NCBI RefSeq assembly: GCF_000019845.1
Contig: NC_010581.1
Location: forward strand, 4,054,001-4,118,000
Length of the DNA: 64,000 nucleotides
DNA from: Beijerinckia indica subsp. indica ATCC 9039
Lineage (GTDB): Bacteria; Pseudomonadota; Alphaproteobacteria; Rhizobiales; Beijerinckiaceae
Direction: 5' to 3'
This document shows, piece by piece, positions 1 to 8,626 of the stretch. Within the stretch, counting starts at the first letter, position 1, and every line of letters begins with the position of its first letter. Made by a program: the position numbers and the translations under genes. The notes under the pieces were generated by a model that did not search any database, was not told where the DNA came from, and worked only from the letters and a program-made list of their open reading frames with translations.

Positions 1-1
1 C

Positions 2-133
2 CCCCTGATGGTCGTCTATCCCGAAGGCATCTGGTACCATCCCGAAAAGCCTGAGGATATCGATGAGATCGTCCAGTCGCATTTTGTCGAAGGCAATCCC
101 GTCGAACGCCTGATCATCGTCCCGCAGCGTTAA
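2..133 (+). CDS. C-terminal end of a thioredoxin-like [2Fe-2S] ferredoxin (partial)
   Basis: Only the last 43 codons are inside the window; the gene begins upstream. The visible peptide carries VVYPEGIWY, then PEDIDEIVQSH and a final PVERLIIV strand. That pattern is usual at the C-terminus of small bacterial thioredoxin-fold [2Fe-2S] ferredoxins. The cluster-binding cysteines would lie upstream, so cluster binding cannot be confirmed here. It ends in TAA 114 bases before the amine oxidase start and runs in the same direction. The family call rests on this tail alone. Confidence 0.6.
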   Translation, partial: PLMVVYPEGIWYHPEKPEDIDEIVQSHFVEGNPVERLIIVPQR

Positions 134-247
134 TCTGCTCGTCTCTGGACCCGGTATCCGGCATGGGATTTGGGCGCGGGAATTGCTAGTCCCGTGCTAG
201 CAAGTCGGAACTTCCGATTTATTTTCTCGAGCTTTTGGAGAAAGCCC

Positions 248-1837
248 ATGCTGGAGACGGTCATCGTCGGCGGCGGTCTATGCGGTCTCTCGCTTGCCGT
301 GGCCCTGCAAGCGCAGGGACGGTCTTTTGCTCTTTATGAGGCGCGCCCGAGGCTTGGCGGGCGCGTTCTTTCTGTCCCGTCCGAAAAAGCGGGCATGCGG
401 CTCGATCTCGGCCCCACCTGGTATTGGCCGGATACTCAGCCCGGTATGACCAAACTCGTCGCCGATCTCGGGCTCATCACCTTTCCGCAAAATGATTCCG
501 GCTCGGTCCTGCGCCTTCATGATCATGACAAGAAAGCGGTACCGACCGAGGTGGAAAGCGTCCATGGCGGCGCCCGCCGTGTCGAGGGCGGCATGGCTTC
601 CGTCATCGAAGCGCTCGCCGCCAAAATCCCCGCCGATACGATCCATCTTGGCCAGGCTTTAACCGTGGTCATCGATCGCGGTGATCATGTCGAATTGCAT
701 TTTCGCGTCGGCGAAACCGTCAATATCATCGAGGCGCGCCGTGTGGTGCTCGCCTTGCCCCCGCGCATTGTCGAGGAACATGTCCGGTTCGAGCCGAGCC
801 TTGATGAAAATCTCGTCGCCGCCATGCAGGATACCTATACCTGGATGGCCGGCGAGGCGAAGGGTGTCATAGCTTATGACAAACCCGGCTGGCGTGAGGC
901 AGGCCAATCAGGCAATGCCTTCGTCACCCATGAACAGGCTGTGTTCGGCGAAATTTTCGACGCCTGCGATGCAACCGGCACGCGTGCCGCATTGGGTGGC
1001 TTTCTGGCTTTGGCTCCGGCTTTGCGGGCCTCGTTCAAGGCTGGTCTGCCCATGCTCATGGGCAATCAAATGGGCCAGGTGTTTGGACCCGAATACGAAC
1101 ATGGCGAACAGCATTATCAGGATTGGGCGGCCGAGGAATTTACCGCGACCCGCCATGACCAGATCCGGCCGGATGATCATCCCCATTATGGCAATCCGTT
1201 CCTGCGCCAAGTTCTATGGGACGGCAAATTGTTCCTCGGCGGCTCGGAAACCGCGACTTATGCCGGCGGCTATATGGAAGGCGCGCTCGATTCCGCCCGC
1301 CGTCTCGCCCGCGACGTTGGCCGTTTCGCGCCCACGGTCGTTGTACCTCTGCAACCCGGCAAGGAAGGGATTTCCAACGTGGAGAGTGTCGCGCAATTCG
1401 CCCAATGGGTCGCCGGACGGCAAAACAGTGTCCTTGAAACCTATCGCCTGACGCTCAACAAGCTCATGGCGAGCCCGGACAAGGAAATCGTGACGCAGCG
1501 CGCCATGGTCGCCACCGTGGAACAAGTGTTCAGCGAGGCTCTGTTCCAGCTCGAACAAATCCCCTTCGACATGCAGGGGGTCATGGTCGAAAAGGGCCGT
1601 TCCGATCTCACCCCGCAGATCTTGAAGAGCTTCGACGGCTTCATCCAATTCCTGCTGGATGCGGTGATTCAATACAATCGTACTTCCTGCGCCCTGTCGA
1701 ATTTCCCTGGCGAGGACAAACCCTCGAAGGATTATCTGCAAGCCATCCTGCGCGATATAGCGGCGGCCTGGAAGGAGTTCTGCCTTTCGGTCAATGCCTA
1801 TTTCGTGTCCAAGACACCGGTTCTTGCGGCGTCCTGA
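248..1837 (+). CDS. FAD-dependent amine oxidase (flavin monoamine oxidase family) with long C-terminal extension
   Basis: A 529-residue protein. Residues 5-13 form the FAD-binding VIVGGGLCG turn, followed by an acidic strand end and the PRLGGRV motif typical of flavin-containing amine oxidases. Near residues 331-350 the GGSETATYAGGYMEGA segment matches the C-terminal FAD-contact motif of that family. The family normally ends shortly after it, yet this protein continues for about 175 mostly helical residues with no domain I recognise. The ATG at 248 is chosen because GGAG lies seven bases upstream and the FAD motif starts at once; an in-frame TTG at 170 would add 26 unsupported residues. Substrate is unknown. 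The next gene is another flavoenzyme on the same strand. Confidence 0.8.
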   Translation: MLETVIVGGGLCGLSLAVALQAQGRSFALYEARPRLGGRVLSVPSEKAGMRLDLGPTWYWPDTQPGMTKLVADLGLITFPQNDSGSVLRLHDHDKKAVPTEVESVHGGARRVEGGMASVIEALAAKIPADTIHLGQALTVVIDRGDHVELHFRVGETVNIIEARRVVLALPPRIVEEHVRFEPSLDENLVAAMQDTYTWMAGEAKGVIAYDKPGWREAGQSGNAFVTHEQAVFGEIFDACDATGTRAALGGFLALAPALRASFKAGLPMLMGNQMGQVFGPEYEHGEQHYQDWAAEEFTATRHDQIRPDDHPHYGNPFLRQVLWDGKLFLGGSETATYAGGYMEGALDSARRLARDVGRFAPTVVVPLQPGKEGISNVESVAQFAQWVAGRQNSVLETYRLTLNKLMASPDKEIVTQRAMVATVEQVFSEALFQLEQIPFDMQGVMVEKGRSDLTPQILKSFDGFIQFLLDAVIQYNRTSCALSNFPGEDKPSKDYLQAILRDIAAAWKEFCLSVNAYFVSKTPVLAAS

Positions 1838-1957
1838 CTTCAGGACTGCATCGGTTTCAAAATCTCCGATCCCGGAAAGTTGCCCCCTTTCCGGGATCGT
1901 GCTTTTCTCGGCCGCGTTTATCATTACACCGATCGGCGGTTGAGGAGATGTGAAGTC

Positions 1958-2947
1958 ATGCGGCTCGGTCTGTTTGCCAATCTCGAACAGGAGGAAGGCG
2001 AAGGTTTTGCGGCCTTCGAGGCTCAGGCCGAACTGGCTCTTCATGCGGAAGCCTGCGGCCTTGAAGAGCTCTGGGTGTCGGAACATCATTTCAATTCCTT
2101 CACCCAATCGGCCTCGATCCTACCCCTGATAGGCTATTTTCTCGGTATTACCCGGACGATCCGGGTCGGCTCGGCGGCGGTGCTAACGCCCCTCCATCAT
2201 CCCATCCGGCTTGCTGAGGATATTGCCACGCTTGATCTCCTGGCCAAGGGTCGGCTCAATATAGGGCTGGCACGGGGTGGGCCCTTTCCGGCGCAATATC
2301 AGCATTTCGGCGTTCCCCCCGAGGAAGCCGGCGCGCGAGCTCATGAAGCAACGGAGCTGCTCATGGCCTTGTTGCGGGAAAAAAATGTCACCTTCAAAGG
2401 TCGCTGGTTTTCCGTCGAGGATTTGACGATTTATCCGCGCCCGCGCCAGGAAGCCTTGCCGGTCTGGATTGCCTCGGCCTCGATTGACACGGTGGAAGAT
2501 GCGGGCCGTTGCGGCTTTGGCCTGATGGCGGGCCATGCCTGGTCTGCACCGATGATCAATACTTTGCTCTCGACCTATCGTGCATCGGGTGTTGGAGAGA
2601 CACCCGATCTCGTCATCTTGCGCAATGTCTGCGTGGCCGATACGGATGAGGAAGCGATGAAGAGGGCTGTGCCGGCGCTCGAACGATTCTTTACGCGTAT
2701 GCGGGACTATGCCCGGCCGGGCCAAGCCAGCAGTCCGGTTTCTCTCGACAATGTCCTGACTCATGCGATTATCGGCTCGCCAGAAACCTGCCGCCGCAAG
2801 CTTGCGGATCTGGCGAGGGCCGTGCCGATCGGTGCTCTGGGATTGAAAATCGCTTGCCTTGATCGGTCCATGGGACACGAGATCGTGCGCCGTTTTCGAG
2901 AGGAAATCGTACCCTCTGAAGAAAAGCTGGTTGCGGTCACGGCCTGA
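1958..2947 (+). CDS. LLM class flavin-dependent oxidoreductase (luciferase-like monooxygenase family)
   Basis: A 329-residue TIM-barrel-type protein. It opens with the MRLGLFANLEQ strand, has SEHHF near residue 40, TPLHHPIRLAEDIATLD near residue 85 and GRLNIGLARGG, all hallmarks of bacterial luciferase-like FMN/F420 oxidoreductases. The family uses reduced flavin from a separate reductase to oxygenate small organic substrates; none can be named here. The start at 1958 is preceded by GAGGAG ten bases upstream. It lies 120 bases after the amine oxidase on the same strand, so co-transcription is possible but unproven. Confidence 0.8.
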   Translation: MRLGLFANLEQEEGEGFAAFEAQAELALHAEACGLEELWVSEHHFNSFTQSASILPLIGYFLGITRTIRVGSAAVLTPLHHPIRLAEDIATLDLLAKGRLNIGLARGGPFPAQYQHFGVPPEEAGARAHEATELLMALLREKNVTFKGRWFSVEDLTIYPRPRQEALPVWIASASIDTVEDAGRCGFGLMAGHAWSAPMINTLLSTYRASGVGETPDLVILRNVCVADTDEEAMKRAVPALERFFTRMRDYARPGQASSPVSLDNVLTHAIIGSPETCRRKLADLARAVPIGALGLKIACLDRSMGHEIVRRFREEIVPSEEKLVAVTA

Positions 2948-3029
2948 GGCCGACGCTTTCGATTCTTAAAAAAGCACCGGTACCGCGTGGCTGTTCTGCT
3001 CGCTCGTGCGGATTTATGAGACCTGTCCA

Positions 3030-4223
3030 ATGACCGCGATGCAAGCAAGCGTCATCAGCCTGGAAGAAATCGAGCGCGCTTTCGCGGCGGGCGCCGATCT
3101 CTGCCTTATCGAGGATTGGCGTATCGTCGAGCCCGGCTTGCTTGGCCCCCTCGCCAAGCGCTTTGGGCCCGATCGTTTGGGTCTGATGCTGAGCCCTGGT
3201 GAAGGGGACGCGCCCGACATGCTGGCGCGCGCATGCCAAGCGGTGCAAAGCGGTATCGGTCGATTGTTTGTCCCGTGGAAAGAAAATCGCTGGTGTGCTG
3301 GTCTCGCGTCACACGTGCCGGACGCGCGGATTTTTGCGGTGTTCCTGAGTGAGCACGGCTGGCGGCCCGATGATCTCGCCGGACTTGTTGCTGAAAATTT
3401 TGCAGGCGCCATGCTCGATTCCGCGGAGCCTAACCGCGCGCATCTCCTCAAACATGATGGCATCGTGGCCTTGCATGAATTCGTGCAAGCCTGCCAGGCC
3501 GCTGGCCTTTCGGCAGGTTTTGCTGGAGCGCTTGAAACTCCGGATATTGCCCGGCTTTTAGTCCTTGAGCCCAGCTTTCTGTCGTTCCGGGGCGCTTTGC
3601 GTCGCGAGCATCGACGCCAGGGTGTCCTCGATCCCGAAGCGCTGGCCTTGGTGCGAGCCTTGATTCCACGAAAAAACTTTCCACGCGAACCATCAATCTC
3701 GGGCGAGGATGAGATGATTGCCGAAACGGGCAAAGTGGATTGGCGTCTCGCCGGGCGCAAAATGTCCGAGGACGAGGATGTGCAGGGCGGCGAGACTGAT
3801 CACGTCTTCGTCCATGATCTCATCCTGCCTATGTCGGTCGGCGCTTACGCGGTGGAACAGAAGGCCGCGCAAAGGGTTCGCATCAATGTCGATCTCGCCG
3901 TGCAACGCATCACGCATCATGCTGATACGATACGCGATGTCTTTTCCTATGATCTCATCATTGATGCAGTCCGGCTCCTTTTGGCGCGCGGCCATGTGAG
4001 CGTGATCGAGACCCTCGCGGAAGAGCTTGCCGCAGCCCTTTTGCAGCACCAAAGAGTTTTCCGCGCCCGCGTTCGGGTCGAAAAACTCGATGTGATCGAG
4101 ATGGCCTCTGTGGGGATTGAAATCATCCGCAAGCGACCGGTGGGAACACGCGCCAGCCGCCCCTTGCTCACCTTGAGCGAGACGGCGATGAGCGAGACGA
4201 CAAGTGGCAAGGGCGGTGGCTGA
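3030..4223 (+). CDS. Dihydroneopterin aldolase (FolB) fused to an MfnB-like N-terminal domain
   Basis: A 397-residue two-domain protein. Residues ~1-215 resemble (5-formylfuran-3-yl)methyl phosphate synthase (MfnB/DUF556), the first enzyme of methanofuran synthesis: an AAGADLCLIE strand, GAMLDSAE, FAGALETPDIARLL and a final SFRGALR. Residues ~265-375 are a dihydroneopterin aldolase domain with the expected active-site positions: Glu in GAYAVEQ, Tyr in FSYDLIID, Glu in VIETLAEELA and Lys in VEKLDVI. The lysines of canonical MfnB (DVK/NPxEGSLGA and MLDTAxK regions) appear replaced, so the first domain may not be catalytic. The ATG at 3030 is preferred over a GTG at 3006. The carbinolamine dehydratase downstream fits a pterin pathway, folate or tetrahydromethanopterin. 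Confidence 0.75.
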   Translation: MTAMQASVISLEEIERAFAAGADLCLIEDWRIVEPGLLGPLAKRFGPDRLGLMLSPGEGDAPDMLARACQAVQSGIGRLFVPWKENRWCAGLASHVPDARIFAVFLSEHGWRPDDLAGLVAENFAGAMLDSAEPNRAHLLKHDGIVALHEFVQACQAAGLSAGFAGALETPDIARLLVLEPSFLSFRGALRREHRRQGVLDPEALALVRALIPRKNFPREPSISGEDEMIAETGKVDWRLAGRKMSEDEDVQGGETDHVFVHDLILPMSVGAYAVEQKAAQRVRINVDLAVQRITHHADTIRDVFSYDLIIDAVRLLLARGHVSVIETLAEELAAALLQHQRVFRARVRVEKLDVIEMASVGIEIIRKRPVGTRASRPLLTLSETAMSETTSGKGGG

Positions 4224-4295
4224 AGTTCAGGATGCTCGATCTGATGCTCTTGTGTACCGGTGCACCACCACTGGGGAAAACGATGGGGGAAACAG

Positions 4296-4673
4296 ATGAC
4301 CGAGCTGGTCCGTGACCATATTTATCAACCCGCCGAGATCGAAGAGAAGCTCAAGGATCTGCCCTTCTGGTTCTTTGCAGAGGGAGCAATCCGCCGCCGC
4401 TACAAAACCAGCGGCTGGAAGGCGACCTTAATGGTGGTCAATACGGTCGGCCATCTTTGCGAGGCCGCCTGGCACCATCCTGAAATCAAGATGACTTATG
4501 CGGGAATAGAGATCGCGCTTTCGACCCATTCGCCCAGGGGCATAACCGAAAAGGATTTCGCTCTCGCTCGCAAGATCGAGGAGGTGATTTTCTGGCAGCC
4601 CGGTCGTGAAGGGGGTGTGCTCGAGGGGACACCGCGTGATGCGGCTTTTGCCTATATCGATTATGACGATTAA
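4296..4673 (+). CDS. Pterin-4a-carbinolamine dehydratase family protein
   Basis: A 125-residue protein with the family signature HHPEIKMTYAGIEIALSTH, the conserved His-His-Pro and Tyr followed by the THxxxGITxKD segment and a closing helix. Classical members dehydrate 4a-hydroxytetrahydropterin in the phenylalanine hydroxylase cycle; no hydroxylase is visible here. Methylotrophs keep homologues beside tetrahydromethanopterin genes, which suits the neighbouring FolB/MfnB-like fusion. That link is inference. The ATG at 4296 has a GGGGGA ribosome site five bases upstream; a GTG at 4260 would add twelve histidine-rich residues without support. Confidence 0.8.
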   Translation: MTELVRDHIYQPAEIEEKLKDLPFWFFAEGAIRRRYKTSGWKATLMVVNTVGHLCEAAWHHPEIKMTYAGIEIALSTHSPRGITEKDFALARKIEEVIFWQPGREGGVLEGTPRDAAFAYIDYDD

Positions 4674-4685
4674 GGCGCTAATGGT

Positions 4686-4949
4686 TTAATCGCGCGAAAA
4701 TCGCACGATTTTATCCCGTCCTGTGGATCCGCGAATAATTTCCAGACTGGACGGCGGGATATCGAGATGTTTTGCGAGAAGACGCAAGACATCGCGATTG
4801 GCTTTGCCATTCTCGGGTACCGTCGTGACATAGATGCGCAGACGCTCGCTCCCGTCGGGCGCGGTTTCCACCACAATGCGATTGGCGGAGGCCTTGGGTG
4901 TGACCCGGATCGCTATTTCGACATCGGCCATGGCTTGATCGATAAGCAT
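4686..4949 (-). CDS. DUF167 (YggU family) protein
   Basis: An 87-residue protein with the family core: IRVTPKASANRI near the start, LRIYVTTVPENGKAN in the middle and SSLEIIRGSTGRDKIV at the end. The family is small, conserved and of unsettled function. It is downstream of the phosphomannomutase on the same strand with 48 bases between them. That gap holds a perfect palindrome whose proximal arm contains the GGGGAA ribosome site of this gene, so its translation could depend on RNA folding. A second in-frame ATG six codons in (MADVEIAI) is an alternative start. Confidence 0.85.
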   Translation of the reverse strand: MLIDQAMADVEIAIRVTPKASANRIVVETAPDGSERLRIYVTTVPENGKANRDVLRLLAKHLDIPPSSLEIIRGSTGRDKIVRFSRD

Positions 4950-4983
4950 AGAGTCTTCCCCATGAGTTCATGGGGAAGACTCT
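4950..4983. repeat. Perfect palindrome, 16-bp arms, over the DUF167 ribosome binding site
   Basis: Bases 4950-4965 and 4968-4983 are exact reverse complements around a 2-base centre. The sequence lies between the phosphomannomutase and DUF167 genes. On the minus strand the second arm includes GGGGAA just ahead of the DUF167 start. No T-run follows on the minus strand, so it is not a standard intrinsic terminator. It could be an RNA processing site, an RBS-masking hairpin or an operator for a dimeric protein. Confidence 0.8.
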
Positions 4984-4997
4984 GGTTTCCATTAATA

Positions 4998-6497
4998 TCA
5001 GATGGTTTGGTTATAGGCGCCAACTTCGGGGTTTTCCCGCAAAACACCGTCCACGGCGGCGAACATTTCCCGCATTCTGGCTTCCGAGGCGGGGCTTTCG
5101 ACAACGACCACCAATTCCGGCTTGTTGGATGAAGCGCGGACTAGGCCCCAGGTTCCATCCTCTGTCGTAACGCGGACGCCATTGACCGTCACGAGATCGC
5201 GGATTTTCTGGCCCGTCAGCGTTTCACCTTTAGCCTGCATGGCCTTGAACCGTTCGACGACCTTGTCCACGACGCCATATTTCTTTTCGTCGTCGCAATG
5301 GGGCGACATGGTTGGCGAACCCCAGGTTTTCGGCAGGGCCTCATAGAGCTCGGCCATGGACTTATCAGGATTGCGGTCGAGCATGTCGAGAATATGGATC
5401 GCCGTGACGAGTCCATCGTCATAACCGCGTCCAACCGGCGCGTTGAAGAAGAAATGGCCAGATTTCTCGAAGCCGGCGAGCGCCTTCAGATCAGTCACTC
5501 GGCGCTTGATATAGGAATGGCCAGTCTTCCAATAATCGGCTTTGACGTTTTGTTTCAGCAAATCCGGATCGGTGGCGAACAGGCCCGTCGATTTGACATC
5601 GACGACGAAGGTCGCGCCGGGATGCAATTTCGAGAGATCGCGGGCGAGCATGACACCGATCTTGTCGGCAAAAATTTCCTCGCCGTGATTATCGACGACG
5701 CCGCAACGGTCGCCGTCGCCGTCAAAGCCGAGGCCGAGATCGGCGCCGCTCTCACGCACCTTGTCCGCCATGGCGTGCAGCATGTGCAGGTCTTCGGGAT
5801 TGGGATTGTAATGCGGGAAATTGAAATCGAGATCGGTATCGAGGGGAACGACTTCGCAGCCGAGCTTTTCGATGATTTTAGGCGCGAAGGCGCCGGCAGT
5901 GCCATTGCCGCAAGCGACGACGACCTTGAGCTTGCGCTTGATCGGCGCACGATTAGTCAGATCATTGATATAATGGGAAGGGAAATCCTCGACAAAACGA
6001 TAGGAGCCGCCATCGGCATAGCGGTAGCTGCCTGAAAGCACGATCTCCTTGAGTCGGCCCATTTCATCGGGACCGAAGGTGACCGGCCGCTGCGCGCCCA
6101 TTTTCACGCCGGTCCAACCATTATCATTATGGGAGGCCGTCACCATGGCGACGGCCGGAACGTCGAGATCGAATTGCGCGAAATAGGCCATGGGCGAAAG
6201 AGCGAGGCCGATATCATGCACGCGCACACCGGCCGCCATCAGCCCGGTCACCATGGCGAGCTTGATCGAAGCGGAATAGGAGCGGAAATCATGACCCGTG
6301 ACGACTTCCGGTTTGACGCCCATTTCGGCCAGCAAGGTTCCAAGGCCAAGCCCCAGGGCCTGGACACCCATGAGGTTGATCTCCTTCTCGAAGAGCCAAC
6401 GCGCGTCATATTCGCGAAAGCCGGTGGGCTTGACCATGGGGGAAGATTCATAGGCGTAAGTGTTGGTCTGCAGGAAAGGCACGGGCTTCGGGAACAT
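4998..6497 (-). CDS. Phosphomannomutase/phosphoglucomutase
   Basis: A 499-residue alpha-D-phosphohexomutase. It interconverts hexose 1- and 6-phosphates (mannose or glucose) for sugar-nucleotide and polysaccharide synthesis. The phosphoserine loop is VTASHNDNG near residue 120, the metal loop GFDGDGDRCGVVD near residue 255, the sugar-binding loop EKSGHF near 345, and a C-terminal phosphate-binding region ends the protein. The length is close to the usual 460-500. AAGGA seven bases ahead of the ATG at 6497 supports the start. Residues 1-22 are a short N-terminal extension before TGFREYDARW. DUF167 follows 48 bases downstream. Confidence 0.9.
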   Translation of the reverse strand: MFPKPVPFLQTNTYAYESSPMVKPTGFREYDARWLFEKEINLMGVQALGLGLGTLLAEMGVKPEVVTGHDFRSYSASIKLAMVTGLMAAGVRVHDIGLALSPMAYFAQFDLDVPAVAMVTASHNDNGWTGVKMGAQRPVTFGPDEMGRLKEIVLSGSYRYADGGSYRFVEDFPSHYINDLTNRAPIKRKLKVVVACGNGTAGAFAPKIIEKLGCEVVPLDTDLDFNFPHYNPNPEDLHMLHAMADKVRESGADLGLGFDGDGDRCGVVDNHGEEIFADKIGVMLARDLSKLHPGATFVVDVKSTGLFATDPDLLKQNVKADYWKTGHSYIKRRVTDLKALAGFEKSGHFFFNAPVGRGYDDGLVTAIHILDMLDRNPDKSMAELYEALPKTWGSPTMSPHCDDEKKYGVVDKVVERFKAMQAKGETLTGQKIRDLVTVNGVRVTTEDGTWGLVRASSNKPELVVVVESPASEARMREMFAAVDGVLRENPEVGAYNQTI

Positions 6498-6949
6498 GAA
6501 TCATCCTTCGATTGAGCTTCACGCACAGTCAGACTTTTGGCGAGGCTATTTGCTGCAAGGCTATTTGCTGAATGTCAAAGACCTAGAGCTATTTTTCTGA
6601 ACGGCTGTTCAACGTCCATCAAGCTCGATTTCAACAATCGCTTATCTGGCGGGTTGGGGAACAAAATGCTTCCCTATTTCAATATAATTATGAAACCGTT
6701 CTCTACTTTCTGCAAATATCGCATTTTCTTCACACGATAAGAAAGCCATTTTCGCTCGAGGTCACCCCATCCTCATGGTTCATGGCGAATTTTGGGAAAA
6801 TCTCTGGAAAGGTCAAGGATAGTATAAAAGAACTACAGTTTTTAGGAATGAAAGCGGCCGATCAAGACCATCGGGTCAACCGAAAGCGGATGCTATTTCC
6901 GATAAGTTAATGTTTTTATAAAGGCTTAAAACATGACTCACGGATCCGG
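6498..6949. other. AT-rich intergenic region, no gene seen
   Basis: This 452-base gap separates the 5' end of the phosphomannomutase from the 3' end of pth. It is clearly more AT-rich than the flanking genes. A 13-base direct repeat, AGGCTATTTGCTG, occurs twice in tandem near 6543-6570. The promoter of the phosphomannomutase should lie in its left part. No convincing ORF, RNA gene or terminator with a T-run was found. Confidence 0.5.
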
Positions 6950-7546
6950 TCAGAACAAGCCATCCTTGGCGAGGCCCGCAGTTTCCATCGCATGGAAAAT
7001 TTTATTCTGAAAATTTTCATCCTCGCCCTTGGCAAGCAATGGGGCATTCACCGCGATTGAAAGGCAAAGGGTTTCGACCCAGGCCGATTCAGTTTTGGAG
7101 AAATCGCCAAGGACATAATGGCGAACCATGTCCTTGATGCCCGGATGTCCAATGCCGATGCGCACGCGCCGGTAATCATTGGTGATATGCTGCGTGATGG
7201 ATTTCAGCCCATTATGGCCAGCATTCCCGCCGCCTTTTTTGACTCGGACCTTGCCGGGCGCGAGATCGAGCTCATCGTGAAAGACGATGACCCTGCTCGC
7301 GTCGATCTTATAGAAATGCACAGCGTCGCTGACCGAGCGTCCGGATTCGTTCATATAGGTCTCTGGCTTCAGCAAGACGATTTTTTCGCCAGAGAGAGTG
7401 ATTTCGCTGGTGAGACCTTGGAAACGCGCACGAAAAGCCGGCGCTCCATATTCCCGAGCTATGGCATCAATGGCCATGAAGCCGATATTGTGCCGGTTGG
7501 CGCTATAGGCCTTGCCGGGATTGCCAAGGCCGACGAAAAGAAGCAT
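6950..7546 (-). CDS. pth: Peptidyl-tRNA hydrolase
   Basis: A 198-residue cytoplasmic esterase that releases peptides from prematurely dropped peptidyl-tRNA. The family residues are all present: Asn in GLGNPG, the catalytic His in RHNIGF, Asn in ETYMNESG, Asp in HDELDL, and the GGGNAGHNGLKSI strand. The ATG at 7546 gives the standard N-terminus MLLFVGLGNPG, although its ribosome site is weak; a longer form from 7654 would add 36 residues unlike the family. It lies downstream of rplY on the same strand, the usual alphaproteobacterial rplY-pth pairing, with 270 bases between them. Confidence 0.92.
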   Translation of the reverse strand: MLLFVGLGNPGKAYSANRHNIGFMAIDAIAREYGAPAFRARFQGLTSEITLSGEKIVLLKPETYMNESGRSVSDAVHFYKIDASRVIVFHDELDLAPGKVRVKKGGGNAGHNGLKSITQHITNDYRRVRIGIGHPGIKDMVRHYVLGDFSKTESAWVETLCLSIAVNAPLLAKGEDENFQNKIFHAMETAGLAKDGLF

Positions 7547-7816
7547 GGCGGCCTGCCCGATAAAAGCATGTTCCAATGAAAACTCATCGGGCGATGCAGG
7601 TGAAGGAACGAGAGGATACGCAACAGGCCCGCGAATCCACGAGGAAAAAAGCAAAAGCCGAACCAGTCTTGGTCAGGAACCGCTTTTGGCCAGACCGCAT
7701 GACAGGGCCGTGACAAGGGCGAAGTCTATGTGGATCTAGCAATCCTTGATTTTAAAGGCAGGCCGATAGGGTAGACCTGTTCGACCTGCCATAATCTGAT
7801 CTGCGATAATCGCCGA

Positions 7817-8482
7817 TTATTTCTTCTTGGGAGCTGCTGCTGCGGCTGGAGCGGCCGCCTTGCCTTTGCCACCCTTGCCCTTACCGGCTGCCGCGGCGGG
7901 CGCCTCTTCGGCGATCACGACCGGCGGAACAATGGTCGCGATCGTGAAATCACGGTCAGTGGCGACGAGCGAGCAGCCTTCGGGAAGCGTAATCGCGGAG
8001 ACATGCATCGATTCGGCGATTTCCAGCGCATGCAGATCGGCGGTCAGCACATCCGGCATGGCATCGGCCGGGACCTTCAATTCGATCGCATGGCGCACGA
8101 TATTCAAGGTGCCGCCCTTTTTGAGGCCGGGGCAGATATCGGCGTTGATGAAATGGATCGGCACCGATACTTTCAGGGTCGCTCCAGGCTTCAGGCGCAG
8201 GAAATCGACATGCAGCGGCTGGCCCTTGACCGGATCGAGCTGATAATCGCGCGGAACGACCCTCTGCTTGGCTCCTTCGACCTCGATATCGAAAATCGTC
8301 GTGAGAAAGTGCCCAGCATAGATCAATTTGTTTAATTCACGATAATCCAGCGTGATGGGCTCGGGCGCATCACCACCGCCATAGATCACACCCGGAATGC
8401 GGCCTTCACGGCGAATGCTGCGGGCGGCCCCCTTGCCTGTCCCACCGCGAACCGTGGCCGCGAGAGTTTTACGCTCGGCCAT
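7817..8482 (-). CDS. rplY: 50S ribosomal protein L25/general stress protein Ctc
   Basis: A 221-residue protein of the long (CTC/TL5) L25 type. Residues ~5-95 form the 5S rRNA-binding domain ([21 protein letters not shown], then [15 protein letters not shown]). Residues ~96-190 form the beta-barrel domain. The last ~30 residues are an Ala/Lys/Gly-rich basic tail. AAGGA lies eight bases ahead of the ATG. Pth follows downstream, linking the gene to translation upkeep. Confidence 0.93.
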
Positions 8483-8626
8483 AGGATATCCTTTAAATGT
8501 CTTGATCGGCGCAGCGTTAGCGCGGGCCGATCATGTTGGCGTTAGATTTTGAGAAGAAGCGGCACACCACGCCTCCAGGGGTGTCGGATGAATATGCCGT
8601 CGGTCTTATAGGCTTTTTGGCCGGTC

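Noticed and set aside
170..247. An N-terminal extension of the amine oxidase from TTG 170
   Set aside because: The added 26 residues precede the FAD motif without support, whereas ATG 248 has a well-placed GGAG.
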